A stretch of DNA of 64,000 bases from Bryum argenteum (taxonomy: Eukaryota > Streptophyta > Bryopsida > Bryales > Bryaceae). The DNA is taken from positions 21,108,364 through 21,172,363 of the forward strand of contig CM073322.1 in NCBI GenBank assembly GCA_037043015.1, read 5' to 3'. The translations under genes and the position numbers were made by a program. The notes under the pieces were generated by a model. The model saw nothing but the letters and a program-made list of their open reading frames with translations. It was not told the DNA's origin and ran no database searches. Positions 24,353-36,150 of the stretch are shown piece by piece; position 1 is the first letter of the stretch; the number at the start of each line of letters is the position of its first letter.

Positions 24353-24903
24353 ATAATGTGGAGTGATATCAAACAATGAAGGAACGTCAAAATCATACCA
24401 TGAATGAAGAAAAGTCATTTACTGAGGACTCAACAAAAAGGTTTCACTTCTTTATAAGTGGATTCAACTTTGAACCTAATATAAAATAAAGTCAATTATA
24501 AAGTTATTCTAAAATTACTAGAATCATACAAAAATAATCTTGGTTCATAAACTGATCTTATTAGAAAGGAACATGTTGTATGTAATAGAAACAGATTTTT
24601 TTTATTTTTTTTAATTGATATTTTCAAACTAACATCGTCCACACACATCAAAACAAAGTTGTGGTCATAATCTCTAAGATGTAAAAATAGAATTTTATCA
24701 CATAAGAGTGTATAATAATGTTCTAACGTCAGTCTGAAAAACGGATAGGAATTTTGAAGTTTCTCATTCAAAAGCACTATAGGACCTTTTTATGAAGTTC
24801 TTTTTAACTTTATAGGATCCAAGTCAAGCTTTGTAGATGCTGAAGGGTTTAATTCCTTGACGGTTTGACCATATTATTTTCATAAGTCAATGTCTTTAAA
24901 TTG

Positions 24904-25697
24904 AAATATCTTACTATTAAAATTTTAAAAATTATTCTTAAGGTTGAACTTTGGGAGGCCTAAATTTTTTAAAAATATTGAGTTTTAGTATTTGCAAAAA
25001 ATTGTAACAATATATATACATAATAAACAATAGAATATAATGAAACATGTGCGGTTTATTATTAAAATATTATACTATATTAAATTCAATTTTAAATTTT
25101 ACTTTAAATTGGAGATAATCAACAGGTTGAAGAAGTGTGAGAGAGTAATATAGGTACTCAAAATATATAAAATCAACAAAGAATTGGGTCTATTCACCTC
25201 AAAAGTTTAAAAAATAATAATAAATAAATAAATAAACAAATAAATTTTAAAAAATTAATTATATCACAATAAATAGTCAAAAAGTCTATTAAGTATAATT
25301 TTATTAAGATAATTTAACTAACGCTTATCCAAAAGTAGAAAACCTAATTCACAATAAGATTCATAAAAATATAACTTATGAGGTTTTCTTTACTTTTTCA
25401 AGAAAAAAATGTAAAATTAACTTTTTTATGAAGATTTTATATTAAACATTGTGTGAATAGGATAGCATATATCAAAAATCTGTTTTAGACAATTTTTAAT
25501 TTTATTGAGTATAAACACAACAAGGCAAAATTGTAATAGTAAAGCAAAGTATATAATTATTTCGGGAAAGTTCCAAATCACAATATATGAACAACAATCA
25601 TAAACCAAATTGAATAAATGAATATTTTTGCATCTAAGTGGTTTACATAAAATTTTCAAATAAGCAATCTAATAAATCAATAATGATGATCCTTATG
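24904..25697 (+). repeat. Left long direct repeat, probable degraded LTR of a Ty1/copia element
   Basis: About 790 bp of very AT-rich sequence that is repeated in the same orientation at 27333-28473. Shared blocks include GGAGGCCTAAA, ATAAAATCAACAAAGAA, CTTTACTTTTTCAAGAAAA, AACATTGTGTGAATA and AACAATCATAAACCAAATTG. Copia protein fragments lie between the two repeats, which supports reading them as old LTRs. Clean TG/CA ends, a primer-binding site and a target duplication are not visible. Confidence 0.6.
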
Positions 25698-26065
25698 AAA
25701 AATCAATTCATTGAGTATCTTATTGGCTTACTTCAAGTAATTTGTGTAGGTTTCATTAATTGATATTTAGCAAAATTTATATATTTTAGACTGAAATTGA
25801 TAAATGTTTATTTAACAACTAGCTTTAAAATAAAAAATTTTAAAAAAAAATAGTCGTTTACCATAAATTAAAAAACTTTAGACTATTAAAGATTACAACA
25901 TTATCTTTTTGAACATGTTTTCCTATATGGTTTCCTATTACATGATTACTAATGATTTTTTTTCATCAATTTGACTTTGTTCACTTATATTTCCTTTTAA
26001 TGAATTTGAAGTGGTTTCCAATCTTATCATATAATGGTTTATGAATACAATGGTTTATGAGTACA

Positions 26066-26190
26066 GTGAACGACGTTTCACTTCACTCATATACATGGTA
26101 CCTTGACTCAGGCGCCACACAACATATTACCTCAATCAAAGAATGTTTTATGACATATATAAACTTTGAGAAGAAAAGACTCGAGAAGGA
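26066..26190 (+). pseudogene. Ty1/copia protease fragment
   Basis: The plus strand encodes WYLDSGATQHITS followed by FMTYINFEKK. DSGA is the aspartic protease active-site signature of copia Pol, usually seen as W(Y/I)LDSGAS.HM. The fragment breaks off at about 26190, where sequence of the opposite strand begins. It is not a functional gene. Confidence 0.75.
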
Positions 26191-26195
26191 ATACC

Positions 26196-26700
26196 ATTTT
26201 ATAGCATGGATCTAGCTGATTCAACAAGAGTACGATTTTTCCGTTCAGAAACTCCATTTTGTTCAAAGAAATAAGAATTTGTGAATTTGTAGACTATTCT
26301 ATGTTCCCCTCAAAAATTCATAAAAGCTAGAGATGTAAACTCATCTCCATTATCGGATGATAATATTTTGATGGTCTTATTGGTTTGATTTTCAAACAAT
26401 TGTATAACGAGAGTAGTCATCAATAAAAATTTCAAAATTGTTATAACCAACAATATGTTGGGTTTGCATGGGTCTAGAAAAATCCGTATTTATAAGGTTA
26501 GAAATATCATAAAGATGAGTAAATGTAATTTTGAGAAAAGGCAATTTATGTTGCTTTCCAAACATGCAACCTTCACAATAAGATAGTATAGAGACATTCA
26601 TAAAGAGACATCTAACTATATTGCAATTCCTGTAAAGAAAATTTATTGATATATTCAAGTGGATAATGTCATTCCATGGTATTATAGCATAAAGATTTTG
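26196..26700 (-). pseudogene. Ty1/copia integrase fragment, inverted relative to protease and RT
   Basis: On the minus strand the order is CEGCMFGKQHKLPF (end of the zinc-binding GAG-pre-integrase region), IDDYSRYTIV (integrase core, first Asp region), SSDNGDEF (second Asp), then FFEQNGVSERKNRTL (the Glu region, usually QQNGVAERKNRT) and SARSML. An internal TGA interrupts it after AFMNF. Family identity is firm. Its strand is opposite to the flanking protease and RT pieces, so the element has been rearranged. Confidence 0.82.
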
Positions 26701-26899
26701 TTATTGTCATTCACACATAATTTTGATGAAAATTAAGACATGGATATTAAGCGAATTACCCCATAACGATCTACCATTGGATATAATAGATTTCAAAGAA
26801 AAAGTATAGCGCTCACAATAAACTTACTCAATACAAAGCTTGATTAATTGTTTGTGGCTTTTCTCAAGAAAAAAAGGAATTGATTGCAATGAAACCTTT

Positions 26900-27330
26900 T
26901 ACCTGTAGTTAAAATCACTTCACTACGAACTTTATTGGCATTAGCGGCAATTTATCACTTACATGTCCATGAATTGGATGTAAATACCGCATTTCTTTAT
27001 GGTCAAATTTTATGGCCCAATGAGAGGGATATACAACCTCAAATTTCCAAAAAATAGTTTGTAAACTTCTAAAATCAATCCACGTTTTAAAACAATGTGC
27101 GCAAATGTGGTATGAATGTAACGGCGAGTATCTTCTCTAAATAGGATTTGTTAGAGGCATTTTAAACTAAAATATTTATATAAAAAGAGAACTTACTCAA
27201 TAAATATTTGTAATATTGGCTGCATATGTGGATAAGTGTACACTTGAGAGTAATGATTTAACATTTCTCAATCATATAAAACAACTCCTTGCTACAAGAT
27301 TTCAAATAGAAGATAACGATCTTTTATATT
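26900..27330 (+). pseudogene. Ty1/copia reverse transcriptase fragment
   Basis: The plus strand, allowing stops and frameshifts, reads LRTLLALAAIYHLHVHELDV then TAFLYG (copia RT: LDVKTAFLNG), a degraded VCKL.KS..VLKQ region, IYIKRE, and AAYVDKCTLESNDL (the YVDDMLI site, mutated), ending HIKQLLATRFQIED. The catalytic YVDD is destroyed (YVDK). It is a dead fragment immediately followed by the right direct repeat. Confidence 0.8.
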
Positions 27331-27332
27331 AG

Positions 27333-28473
27333 AATATCTTACTATCGAGTTTTGAAATTATATTTGAGGTTGAAGTTTAGGAGGCCTAAAATTGAAAAGA
27401 ATCTGTTTTAATATTTGCAATAGAATTGTGACAATAACTATAGATCTGAAGTTTTTTTTTCATACGGGTTAAAGAAACCCAAGAAACTAGATAGTGGAGG
27501 TTCTCTGTTGGGAGAATATAAACGGGTTGAAGTTACGCAATTACTGTCACAACTTCTAATTCATAATTATATGATAAAGTTGTTAGATCAACAATTCAAT
27601 CACAAAATTATTCAAAACACAAGGAAAATAAAAAACTATGGATAGACATTCTTCTTGATGTGTTCAAAGGAAAAATGAATTTAGTTTTTGTATTTGTAAT
27701 TCCACTTTCTTTTCACATCCTTTCACATATATAACTATTCAATTTAATTCTCATTCAAGTTTATTTATACTCTTATTCACACTAGAAAGAGAATTAAAAA
27801 AGAAAGTGGACTTTACTAATAAAAAAAGGTGAAAAATAAAGACTATAACAGAAGAAGTGTGACAAAAAAAATTAAAAAATATAATATAATGAAATGTGTA
27901 TAGTTTAATATACAAATATTATACTATACTTATAGCTACATTTTGAAAGTGTAAGGGAACAATATTGGAACTTAAATATATAAAATCAACAAAGAACTAA
28001 ATTTATTTAACTTAAAAGATCAAAAATAATTTAATTCTTTCACAATATGATAACAAAATAGCTAATTTAGTATAATTTGATAAGTATGATTTTACTATTG
28101 CTTATTTAAGATATAAAAACATAATTCAGAATAAGATTCATAAATATGTAACTTATGAATTTTTCTTTACTTTTTCAAGAAAAGAATGTAAAATTAATTT
28201 TTATTATAAATTTTTTATACCAAACATTGTGTGAATATGATATCTTATATCAGAAATGTGATTTAGAGAATTTCTATTTTAGTGTGTATAAACAAAACAA
28301 GTCAAGATTGTAATAATAAATCAAAGTATATCATCATTTTGGAAAAAATTCCAAATGACAATATACGAATAACAATCATAAACCAAATTGAAAAAATGTT
28401 TCAATATTTTTAAGTAGTCCACATCAAATTATCAAATAAGGAATATAGTGAATCAATAATGATAATCCTTATG
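27333..28473 (+). repeat. Right long direct repeat, probable degraded LTR with an insertion
   Basis: Partner of 24904-25697. It is about 350-400 bp longer because an unrelated block at roughly 27.45-27.86 kb (with GGTTGAAGTTACGCAATTAC and TTCTCTGTTGGGAG) interrupts it. Divergence between the two repeats is large, implying an ancient insertion. Confidence 0.55.
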
Positions 28474-29843
28474 TGGTTTAAAATCCTCTCAATATTTGTC
28501 AACCATCCACATTAGCACTGTAGTCACTAGGATGTATTATATTTTTCAAATATGCAACAACTCAAAGTGTCATAGCAAATAGAAGATCCATATCGTTTTC
28601 TGCACATGTTCATACTACCAGGCAATGCACTTTCATGAATATTTTATATATGTTATTTTGCATCGACTAAATATTGCACATTAATCTAAAATTATTAAAT
28701 GATATTTTCATATATAAATGAAATTTGTAACACATCAACAGTTGATCAATGATACAATCTTAAGGAAATTACAACATGCCAATTTACAAAAATGTTTGTT
28801 GTTTCATTAGGCTATAGTTTTTTTCATTTTCTATCCATAAGCTCTCTTGAGTTGACTTATCATAATCTTGGTATTGTTAAATCTATTTATTTATTTTTTG
28901 AACAAAAATAATAATACTTTGAGGTATCAATTTTAATGCATCAACTATTATATGTTTATTCATTTTAACATATAACATTTTTTAAAATATATTTTATATA
29001 CATCGATTGAATTTTATATTTTTCAATCAAATTAATAAGTGTTGCTACATGAGTTTCTTGGCAAATTGTTAAGTATTAATACATGTTATTAATAATTTAA
29101 CAAAATTTATATATGTCTAAATAAAAAAACTTCTATCTGATTTCTTTTTATATAAGATTTTTTATTAAATAAAATTATAATTTTGATCGATAAGTTTTTC
29201 TTTTGGTGTTATAAAATTTTGGAATATGCAATAATTGCACTTTCTACTATATTTAAATTGTAAAACATATATAGCTTCAAAATTATTTATATTTTATATA
29301 CAACAATTAAACACTCACTAAATGATATTTAATATTGATATTTTTATATGAGTGCATTATTAGTAAGACTAAATTAATGAGATTTTTGTAACAGCAATTA
29401 AGAATCATGACATTCCACTTCAAATATAATTTGAAATTATTTTTTTAACTTAACTATTGAACTACCATTAAAACTAGGTTCTAAATCAAATATTTATTGA
29501 TCTCTCAAAAAATGTTGTCTACATACACACACTTATTAATTATATTTAGAAATAAAAATCTCATGGAATCATAAAATTTAATCGTTTGTTTTACAAAAAA
29601 ATTAACGTAGTCATTTTTTAAGTATAGATGTTTAAGAGTATCTTACATTTAAATGCAATTTGTAGAGGTTATTGTACCTAGAATTTTTCACTTTAAAACA
29701 TTTTATTGTATGTATGAGAGGATTAGAATCACTTATTTTGTGTGTTTTTAAACGATATAAATATACAAGATCTATAATTAATATATATTACACAAGACTA
29801 CAATCTCTAGAGTGCATATGTTCTAAGTACATTTTAAGACTCC
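28474..29843. other. Very AT-rich intergenic DNA
   Basis: More than three quarters A+T by eye, with many TATATA and homopolymer runs. No ORF of note, no recognisable repeat termini and no RNA gene seen. Confidence 0.5.
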
Positions 29844-30058
29844 CCACCCACCAGTTGGACCTGGAAGGGGGGGTAATGTTAGGACTAGGCGTGAATCTAG
29901 GTGTAGAACTAGGGGCAGGTAATGGCAGTTAGTGGCACTTGCCTCGTCTCTCATGTATAAAAGACTAGTGAAAGAGTGCCCTTCTTCACTGGTCATTTTG
30001 TTATTATACAATTGATACTTATTTCATAGTTCTGATTTCCTTTTCGTTAAGCCTGACA
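29844..30058 (+). mobile_element. Short LTR with its polypurine tract (TRIM or solo-LTR-like insertion)
   Basis: A purine run GGAAGGGGGGG (about 29862-29873), then TAA, precedes a 182 bp LTR-like unit at 29877-30058. The unit starts TGTTAGG and ends CCTGACA, the imperfect inverted 5'-TG...CA-3' pair of LTRs. Inside is TATAAAAG at about 29957, a plausible LTR promoter. The segment is bordered by an approximately 26 bp direct repeat (ATATGTT(C/G)TAAGTACATT...). No internal retroelement domain is present. Confidence 0.6.
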
Positions 30059-30680
30059 ATATGTTGTAAGTACATTTTAAGACTCCTTAGCCTTGAAAGT
30101 TTATTTAGAAATAAGCTCACCAATTTAGTATTTTCTTCATAATCTAGCGATTATCAAAATTCTTGTCTAAAATTTAACTTTAATAGGAGTATCTTATTTT
30201 CATGGTCAGTATGGTTAGGCCTACTTTGAAGCAAGGTGAGGTGGTTGTTATGTTTTTGCCAATCATATGAACTTGATTGCTCAAAAATTTGAGTAGTTAT
30301 TAAATATTAAAACAATAAAATTGTCAAAATCTCTCTCTAAAATTAGAACTTGAAGTTTTAGATAAAATTGTATACACTTATATAATTTGAATTAAAATTT
30401 AAATTCTAAGTTTGTAAATAGATTGTAGACAATAGAAATTAATTTATGAAATTCAACCTTGTATACTTTACAGATGTATTTCTAATTTATAGCCAAGTTG
30501 TGCTAAAGTCATTTGTATTCACATATTATGATAATACTAGTATGATTCATGTCGTCCCGGCGTGAGAGGTCTTTACATGGTACTTTTAAGAAAGTATCCC
30601 GTGTCTACCATTTCCTCAAACGATTTTTTTTTTCTCCCTATTTTTATCTCTTTATTCATACTTTTTTAATACATAAAAGG
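30059..30680. other. AT-rich intergenic DNA
   Basis: It starts with the second copy of the direct repeat that borders the LTR unit. Otherwise no gene, RNA gene or repeat is recognised. Confidence 0.45.
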
Positions 30681-30758
30681 AGGTAGGTAGGTTGGTAAGT
30701 TTGTAGGTTGGTAGGTTGGTAAGTTCGTAGGTTGGTAGGTTGGTACATTGGTGGGTAG
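30681..30758. repeat. GGTTGGTA-type minisatellite
   Basis: Alternating units GTAGGTTG, GTAAGTTTGTAGGTTG, GTAAGTTCGTAGGTTG and GTAGGTTGGTACATTG run for about 78 bp. The same sequence is rich in ACCAACCT on the minus strand. Confidence 0.9.
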
Positions 30759-30762
30759 GAAA

Positions 30763-31078
30763 GATTGCCGAACAGTATTTTATTACAGAAGTAGATTTGT
30801 AGAACCCGTGTCCCTTGGACACACAAAAAAAGACTTGATTTCAGAAGTAACTTCATTAATAAAATATCTAAAATTGTCGTATGAAAAAATTGAGTATCCA
30901 TATATGTCTTTTGGACACAAAGAAAGACACCAAGCATGTGATTTTTTGTCATGTTCATGTTCATGTGATGCCAAGCTGCCAATGAATCGCCATGCGTTAT
31001 GCGTTCATGTGTTTCGTCATGTTCATGTGAAGTAGATAGGGATTGCCGAACAATATTTTGTTATAGAAGTAGATTCAA
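30763..31078. repeat. Segment bounded by a 38 bp direct repeat
   Basis: GATTGCCGAACAGTATTTTA (start about 30763) and GATTGCCGAACAATATTTTG (start 31041) each run on through ACAGAAGTAGAT / ATAGAAGTAGAT. About 240 bp lie between them, containing repeated GTCATGTTCATGT motifs and a small hairpin GTGTCCCTTGGACAC. It may be an insertion with a long target duplication or a tandem duplication with loss. Class unknown. Confidence 0.55.
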
Positions 31079-31661
31079 CCCCTAACTATCCTTGCAGACT
31101 GATATGGTCTTTTGCATTTCAGACAGCCTCGGTTTTTGGATTGATATTTTTGACTGTGATTTTACTAGGTATTCCAATACTCCAAGGTGTGTGTGCAACA
31201 AATTGCAAAGTCATTTTCCAATTTTAGAGTTAATGATGCAAATTTTAGTTTTCACACCCTATGAAGGCGGAAAAAATGTATTTGTTTTTAAAACTTTTTT
31301 GGAATTTTTTTCTAGAAATATGTTCATATTCAAATCATCATTTGAGTTTCAAAGGGTCCCAAGGCAAAAAGTTAACCAATCCTACAAGGACAACCTCCAA
31401 ACTTTATAAGAGCAAGCTTCAAAGTTTTTAGAAATTTTGGTAAGAACTTTTGCGCAAACGTTGGATGTTACAATCTTGCAAATGATAGACATTCAACGGT
31501 CACTTTTCAACCACTTACTAAATCCAAGCTTTTTTATAAGAACTTACAGTTGAAAGTCTAAAATTAATTAAAAAATTTGCTTCACACTCCTAGGAATGCA
31601 TAGAGGTAGAAAATCGCAATTGAGGTATCAAGCTTTAAGAACACAGAAGGAAATTTATGGG
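31079..31661 (-). mobile_element. TTAA-type element, family D, copy D2
   Basis: It begins CCCCTAACTATCC after TCAA (a one-base variant of TTAA) and ends in ...TTTATGG-G before TTAA (31662-31665). It matches D1 in inverted orientation: GACAACCTCCAAACTTT against AAATTTTGGAGGTTGCCC, TTCACACTCCTAGGAATGCA against TGCACTCCCGGGGGTGTGAA, and the CAGACAGCCTCGG end against GGCTGCCCGAAAG. It is 583 bp and non-coding. Confidence 0.6.
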
Positions 31662-31665
31662 TTAA

Positions 31666-33600
31666 CACCAATTGTATCTTAAAAACTCTCATCTTTTAAA
31701 TTTTGGACCCACGTTGGCAAGTTCATGAGCACTTGAAAACACTGTAAAACTAGCTCCAAATATTTACTTACACAGATGTAGAGATCATTTCCTGTGTTGT
31801 TAAAAGCATTAAAAGCTCGATAAAGAAAATAGGCAAACGTTGTCCTATTGTCTAAAACTCTGCTAAATTTACCATCGAAAATAATACCATCTAGAGGCAA
31901 CTTTACCCCGTGGACTTGATAATTCCAAATTGTACTAATTGTTACACCTACAACATCCTTGACTCTTGCCCTACTTCCACAATACAACATTTGTCTCCAT
32001 GGATCTGTACGTGCAATCTCTCTTTTAATGAACTCTTTAAAAACATGGCACGTAAGAAAGCAAATATTAAGCACATAAATAACATCAACATACATGCAAC
32101 GGCACGATGAAGGTTTTTAGATATGAAGCGGATCTGGAAGGAGCCAATGGAGAGAATGTAATAAGAGCGGCACTATAGTAGAAGCCAACGATAGATCACA
32201 AGTAGATGCAAGTATGTTTGAATGCAAACGATCAAAGCCAACAATAGATCTGAGAGATGCAACCAGATTTAAACATGAGCTAGCGAAACTAATGACAAAT
32301 CACAGATACTGCAAAATTCCAAAGGACAACACTTTACAAGATACTAATTTGAGTCTTTGGTGGTCTTAGATTATAGGCCTCTAAGGTAAATGCTATACAT
32401 GTAATAGGAGAAGTATGATTTTCTAAAACATGCCAAAACTTTTGCATTGCAATAAGTAATGAGCATATAATAACCAAAAACTTAAATCTGAGGAGACGCT
32501 AGTTATAACATGACTCTCTACGCTGAAACAAATTCCGATATGCAGGCAACAAGGTTCTGCTTGCCAAAAAGTCCAACAAGTGATCATGCAAAACCTCTTC
32601 ATGCTAGATGAGCACAAGAAACTAATGAAAGGAGTAACTAAAAGCAACAAGAAGTGAATTGCATGGCAGCTATGCAAAGTAATTTCTTGTCGTTCTCTAC
32701 AAACTGCACCAGAACTCACCAAAAAATACCATAAAGCATGTGGTTGCATGCTTCTCTAGCAACCAAAAAATAAGAGTCATTAAGAAGCAAGAATGAATTT
32801 GAATCAACGCACCTTTTTAATAAGGCATTGCAATAGTTAACGTAGAGTCTTACTAATAATTTAGTTAAGTGCATAATGTATCTCACGTACCTAGCTCAAA
32901 ATTACACAACTCTAAAGCTTAAGTAACATGCTATGACTCAAGTACTATCAAGCCAATAACACAACAGAAGTGCAATACAAAGTCCCTGAAACAAAACCCA
33001 TAGAATTTGTAAAATAAAATACACAAAGTGTGTGAGAGTGGAACGTCTTGCTCCACTATAATAAAAGTAGAAAAACAAACGAGTGAGAATCCTCACCTTC
33101 AACCATGCAAAGATACAAGCAAATAGTTGGCTTCTATGCGTATGCGAGGTGTCTACAAATCGCTCCAGTGTATGATAGCAATGACACGACCGTTTGAAAA
33201 TTGTCGAGGCATTGATTGCATACTAAACATGCGATGCAATCATAATGTACAGGTAATGCACACCAAATATGGTTAGACGCATCATAAACTCAACATAATG
33301 AAGTTGAGGGAGGGTGGGAGTCGTGGGTTATAATACCTCGAAATTCATAATTCTCATCACGCACCTATTCATGACTTAAATCATATTACAAGAACACATT
33401 AGCCAAATATGAATTCGGTGATGTACTAACCCTACTATATTGAAAGCAATACACCATAATATGACACAGAATGATGCAAGACTAAAAGCGTCTTACTTTA
33501 CAATACAAAAACTTCCTTAAACAAATATTGTGTAAACGACAATGCAAAGTATTAGTATAAATAGACAAGTAGAGATAGGTCATCGGACCTGTAGCTTAGT
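31666..33600. other. Intergenic, no gene recognised
   Basis: The 138-codon minus-strand frame (31679-32095) and the 108-codon frame at 32423-32749 resemble no known family and lack obvious splice partners. I see no RNA genes and no terminal repeats. Confidence 0.4.
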
Positions 33601-33602
33601 TA

Positions 33603-33912
33603 TTAAATGCCCATGGGGTCTGCCCCAAAATTGAATCACAACATCTTTTGGACTTGGGCATCACGAACACTCTACTTTTTGAACCAAGGCAACATGAATG
33701 AACCACCTGGCAACCTCCTACAAGATTATGCACAACTCCAAACTACCTACCATGCACAATCCTTTCAAACCACAAAATCACTCATACAAACTGTGATTTG
33801 AATTGTAAAAATTTTACATCTTAAGAAGATGACCAATTTAACATCAAATTATACGTGAAAAGAGAGCTACATAGAAAATTGTGCCAGAATCAAGCCCCTC
33901 AACGTTTAAGGG
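33603..33912 (+). mobile_element. TTAA-flanked MITE, family A, copy A5
   Basis: It starts at a damaged left end (TTATTAAATGCCCATGGGG) and ends AACGTTTAAGGG before TTAA (33913-33916). The body keeps CCCCAAAATTGAATCACA and the ACTACCTACCATGCAC region. It is shorter than other copies through several small deletions. Confidence 0.78.
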
Positions 33913-34062
33913 TTAAGAGACTAACTACTAAAGCTCTCTTTAACGATAGAGTCTAAACACCCCATCAAAACATATGTAAACAAATACATAGGACCTTGCC
34001 ACATTGTAGCCCCTTACAAAGACTCTAACTTTATAATTTCACAACTAACACAAATTCCACTC

Positions 34063-34063
<1 letters not shown>

Positions 34064-34107
<44 letters not shown>
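34064..34107. repeat. Poly(A) tract of 44 A
   Basis: An uninterrupted run of 44 A. No processed-gene sequence is recognisable upstream, so it may be the tail of an unidentified retroposed sequence or a slippage product. Confidence 0.97.
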
Positions 34108-34109
<2 letters not shown>

Positions 34110-34506
34110 TTCTACACCCACCTTTTCTTTTTCCAACAATGATAGAATAATTGCTTTTGACGATGAAATGCAGTCGGTTTTTCTATAAGAGCACTCAACC
34201 TTTCACTTATGATAAGGCCCCTGCAAGTCACCCCAAGCATCCAATGAGGTCACCCATGCAAAGACCTCATCCTCAACATTTTAGAGCACTTTTGTAATTA
34301 AATTAATGAAGCTATTGTAAAGAGCTCTACCACGTGTCTAAAGTCTACAGAGAATTTGATACTCGGAGCCAAGTGGCATGTAATGAGCAACCCCCTCTTC
34401 CTCAATCAGTTGGAAAGAGCATGCCTTTTAGACACCTGGCTTTAGAGTTCTAGTATACGACAAGCCACTTAGGCTTTACTAATCTCTAGGAACATTATGA
34501 AGTTAA

Positions 34507-34749
34507 CCCCTAACTTTCCTTAAAACCGGAAACGGGTTTTGGAGGTTCCCGCAGGAGAAAAACTCAGCCAACTTTGATCATTATAATCTCACAAATGAGG
34601 AAGAATGAACGGTTCAAATTTGGTGTGTGAGAAGAATGTCGAGTGAACTTTGAGATCTTACGGTTGAATTTTCTAAATAATGCTTAGATTGAGATATTTT
34701 GAGCTTAATCTAGAGGAAGGTCAAATTTTGTAACAAGTAAATTTAGGGG
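34507..34749 (+). mobile_element. TTAA-flanked MITE, family B, copy B2
   Basis: 243 bp, TTAA (34503-34506) CCCCTAACTTTCC ... ATTTAGGGG TTAA (34750-34753). It shares the GGAGGTTCCCGCAGGAGAAA and TTGATCATTATAATCTCA blocks with B1 (inverted), B3 and B4. Directly after its right TTAA comes CCCCTAGG, possibly another terminus. Confidence 0.85.
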
Positions 34750-34753
34750 TTAA

Positions 34754-35894
34754 CCCCTAGGCAATTTTCATTTATTTTTTTCTTTGAAAAAAACACCCAA
34801 TATTTGTCGTTCCTTATACATCATGTTACTAATATGTAAAAATTGGATTTTAATTGAACTTAGACCCACTTTTACACTAGAGGTGAGAAGCCAACCAGGG
34901 GTTTTGGATGGTCCACTACATGAGAGTTGTTAATTAGTGTTACGTGGAGATTTGTGTAAATGGTAACTTTTGATAAATGTATTGATCTCTTCCTTTCGTA
35001 TTAGTTTTATTTTATTTTATTTGTTCCTCAACCCTGGTGCAAAGAGGGCCTTAATTATACACAAAGAGACTGATCTTCTTCGCAAAATTAACTAAAAATG
35101 TGCAAAGGCTACAAAGTTAAAGCATTCATATATATATATATAAGAACTCCAATCTCCAATAAGAGATTGGCGTGAATACAACGTATGTTCGTAATGTCTT
35201 TACCTCAATGGCCTTAAAGCATTCACATTCAAAGAACTTGTTACAATCAATTGGTTCCTGATCATGTCGAGGTTCAATCAAAACAATTCAATCTACGAGG
35301 GGGAAAAAATTTCAAAAAACTTTAAAAATAAAAAATAACAATAAAATCATATTATGGTATTGACATTTATGCATCCTTCTTTCGGGTTTTATATTAAAGT
35401 CAATCTTATACAATGTTCAGAAGATCCGTTGATTAGTGTTATACAAAGATTAGTGTTACTTACTAAAAATTAACCATTACACTATCTCTCAACAGCTCTA
35501 AGTTGAGTGTTCAATTGGCACTGACTACCATTGCAATCACTGCCTTTTTTTCTTTTTACTTGAAGTCACCAATGGCAATAAAAAAATTCCCCCTTCCAAG
35601 AAAACTTCCATGCTCTCACATCTAGTGTGATGATTTGAGGATTAGTGTTGGAACGCTAAGATGATGTGTGACATTTAATATTTTCAGTTTGTAACACTTG
35701 TCCCATAACTTATTTACTATCATCAATTTAATCCAATTTAATCTAAGTAATTAATTATTCTACAACGGAGAAAGAGACCTATTTTGCACATGTTTGACAT
35801 TTCCATCATCAGATTCAAATTTGGCTACCAAAATTAGCAAGAAAGAAGACTTCCTTGCATGTCCACCAACCAAGCCTGACTGTGAGCTAGGCCT
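34754..35894. other. Intergenic with a degenerate SINE fragment
   Basis: At 35131-35215 a (TA)n run leads into AGAACTCCAATCTCCAATAA and GGCGTGAATACAACGTATGTTCGTAATG, a heavily diverged minus-strand SINE tail (S4). The phrase GTTGTTAATTAGTGTTACG at about 34926 recurs near 36600 and 35430 in variant form, hinting at another small repeat family. No gene is seen. Confidence 0.4.
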
Positions 35895-36150
35895 GGAATC
35901 AGGTCCGGGACGAGAGGGTAAAGGCCCTAAATTTAGCACCCACAAATGAGTGGGAAAATGGCCTTGCATGTTCACCAGGTCCGGGGCTCACCAGGCCTGG
36001 AACCAACCAGGTCCCTAAGTTTAGCATCCACAAATGAGTGGGAAAATGGTTCACCAGGTCCGGATCCAGGCCTGGAACCAGGTCCGGGGTCAGGTCTGGA
36101 ACCAGGTCCCTAAGTTTAGCACCCACAAATGAGTGGGAAAATAGCTGGAC
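35895..36150. repeat. Minisatellite-like array with 88-95 bp period
   Basis: Three copies of TTTAGCA(C/T)CCACAAATGAG then TGGGAAAATGG occur near 35935, 36022 and 36117. They are separated by GC-richer spacers made of shuffled CCAGGTCCGGG and CCAGGCCTGGAACC words. The spacers vary in length and word order, indicating unequal exchange or slippage. Confidence 0.85.
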
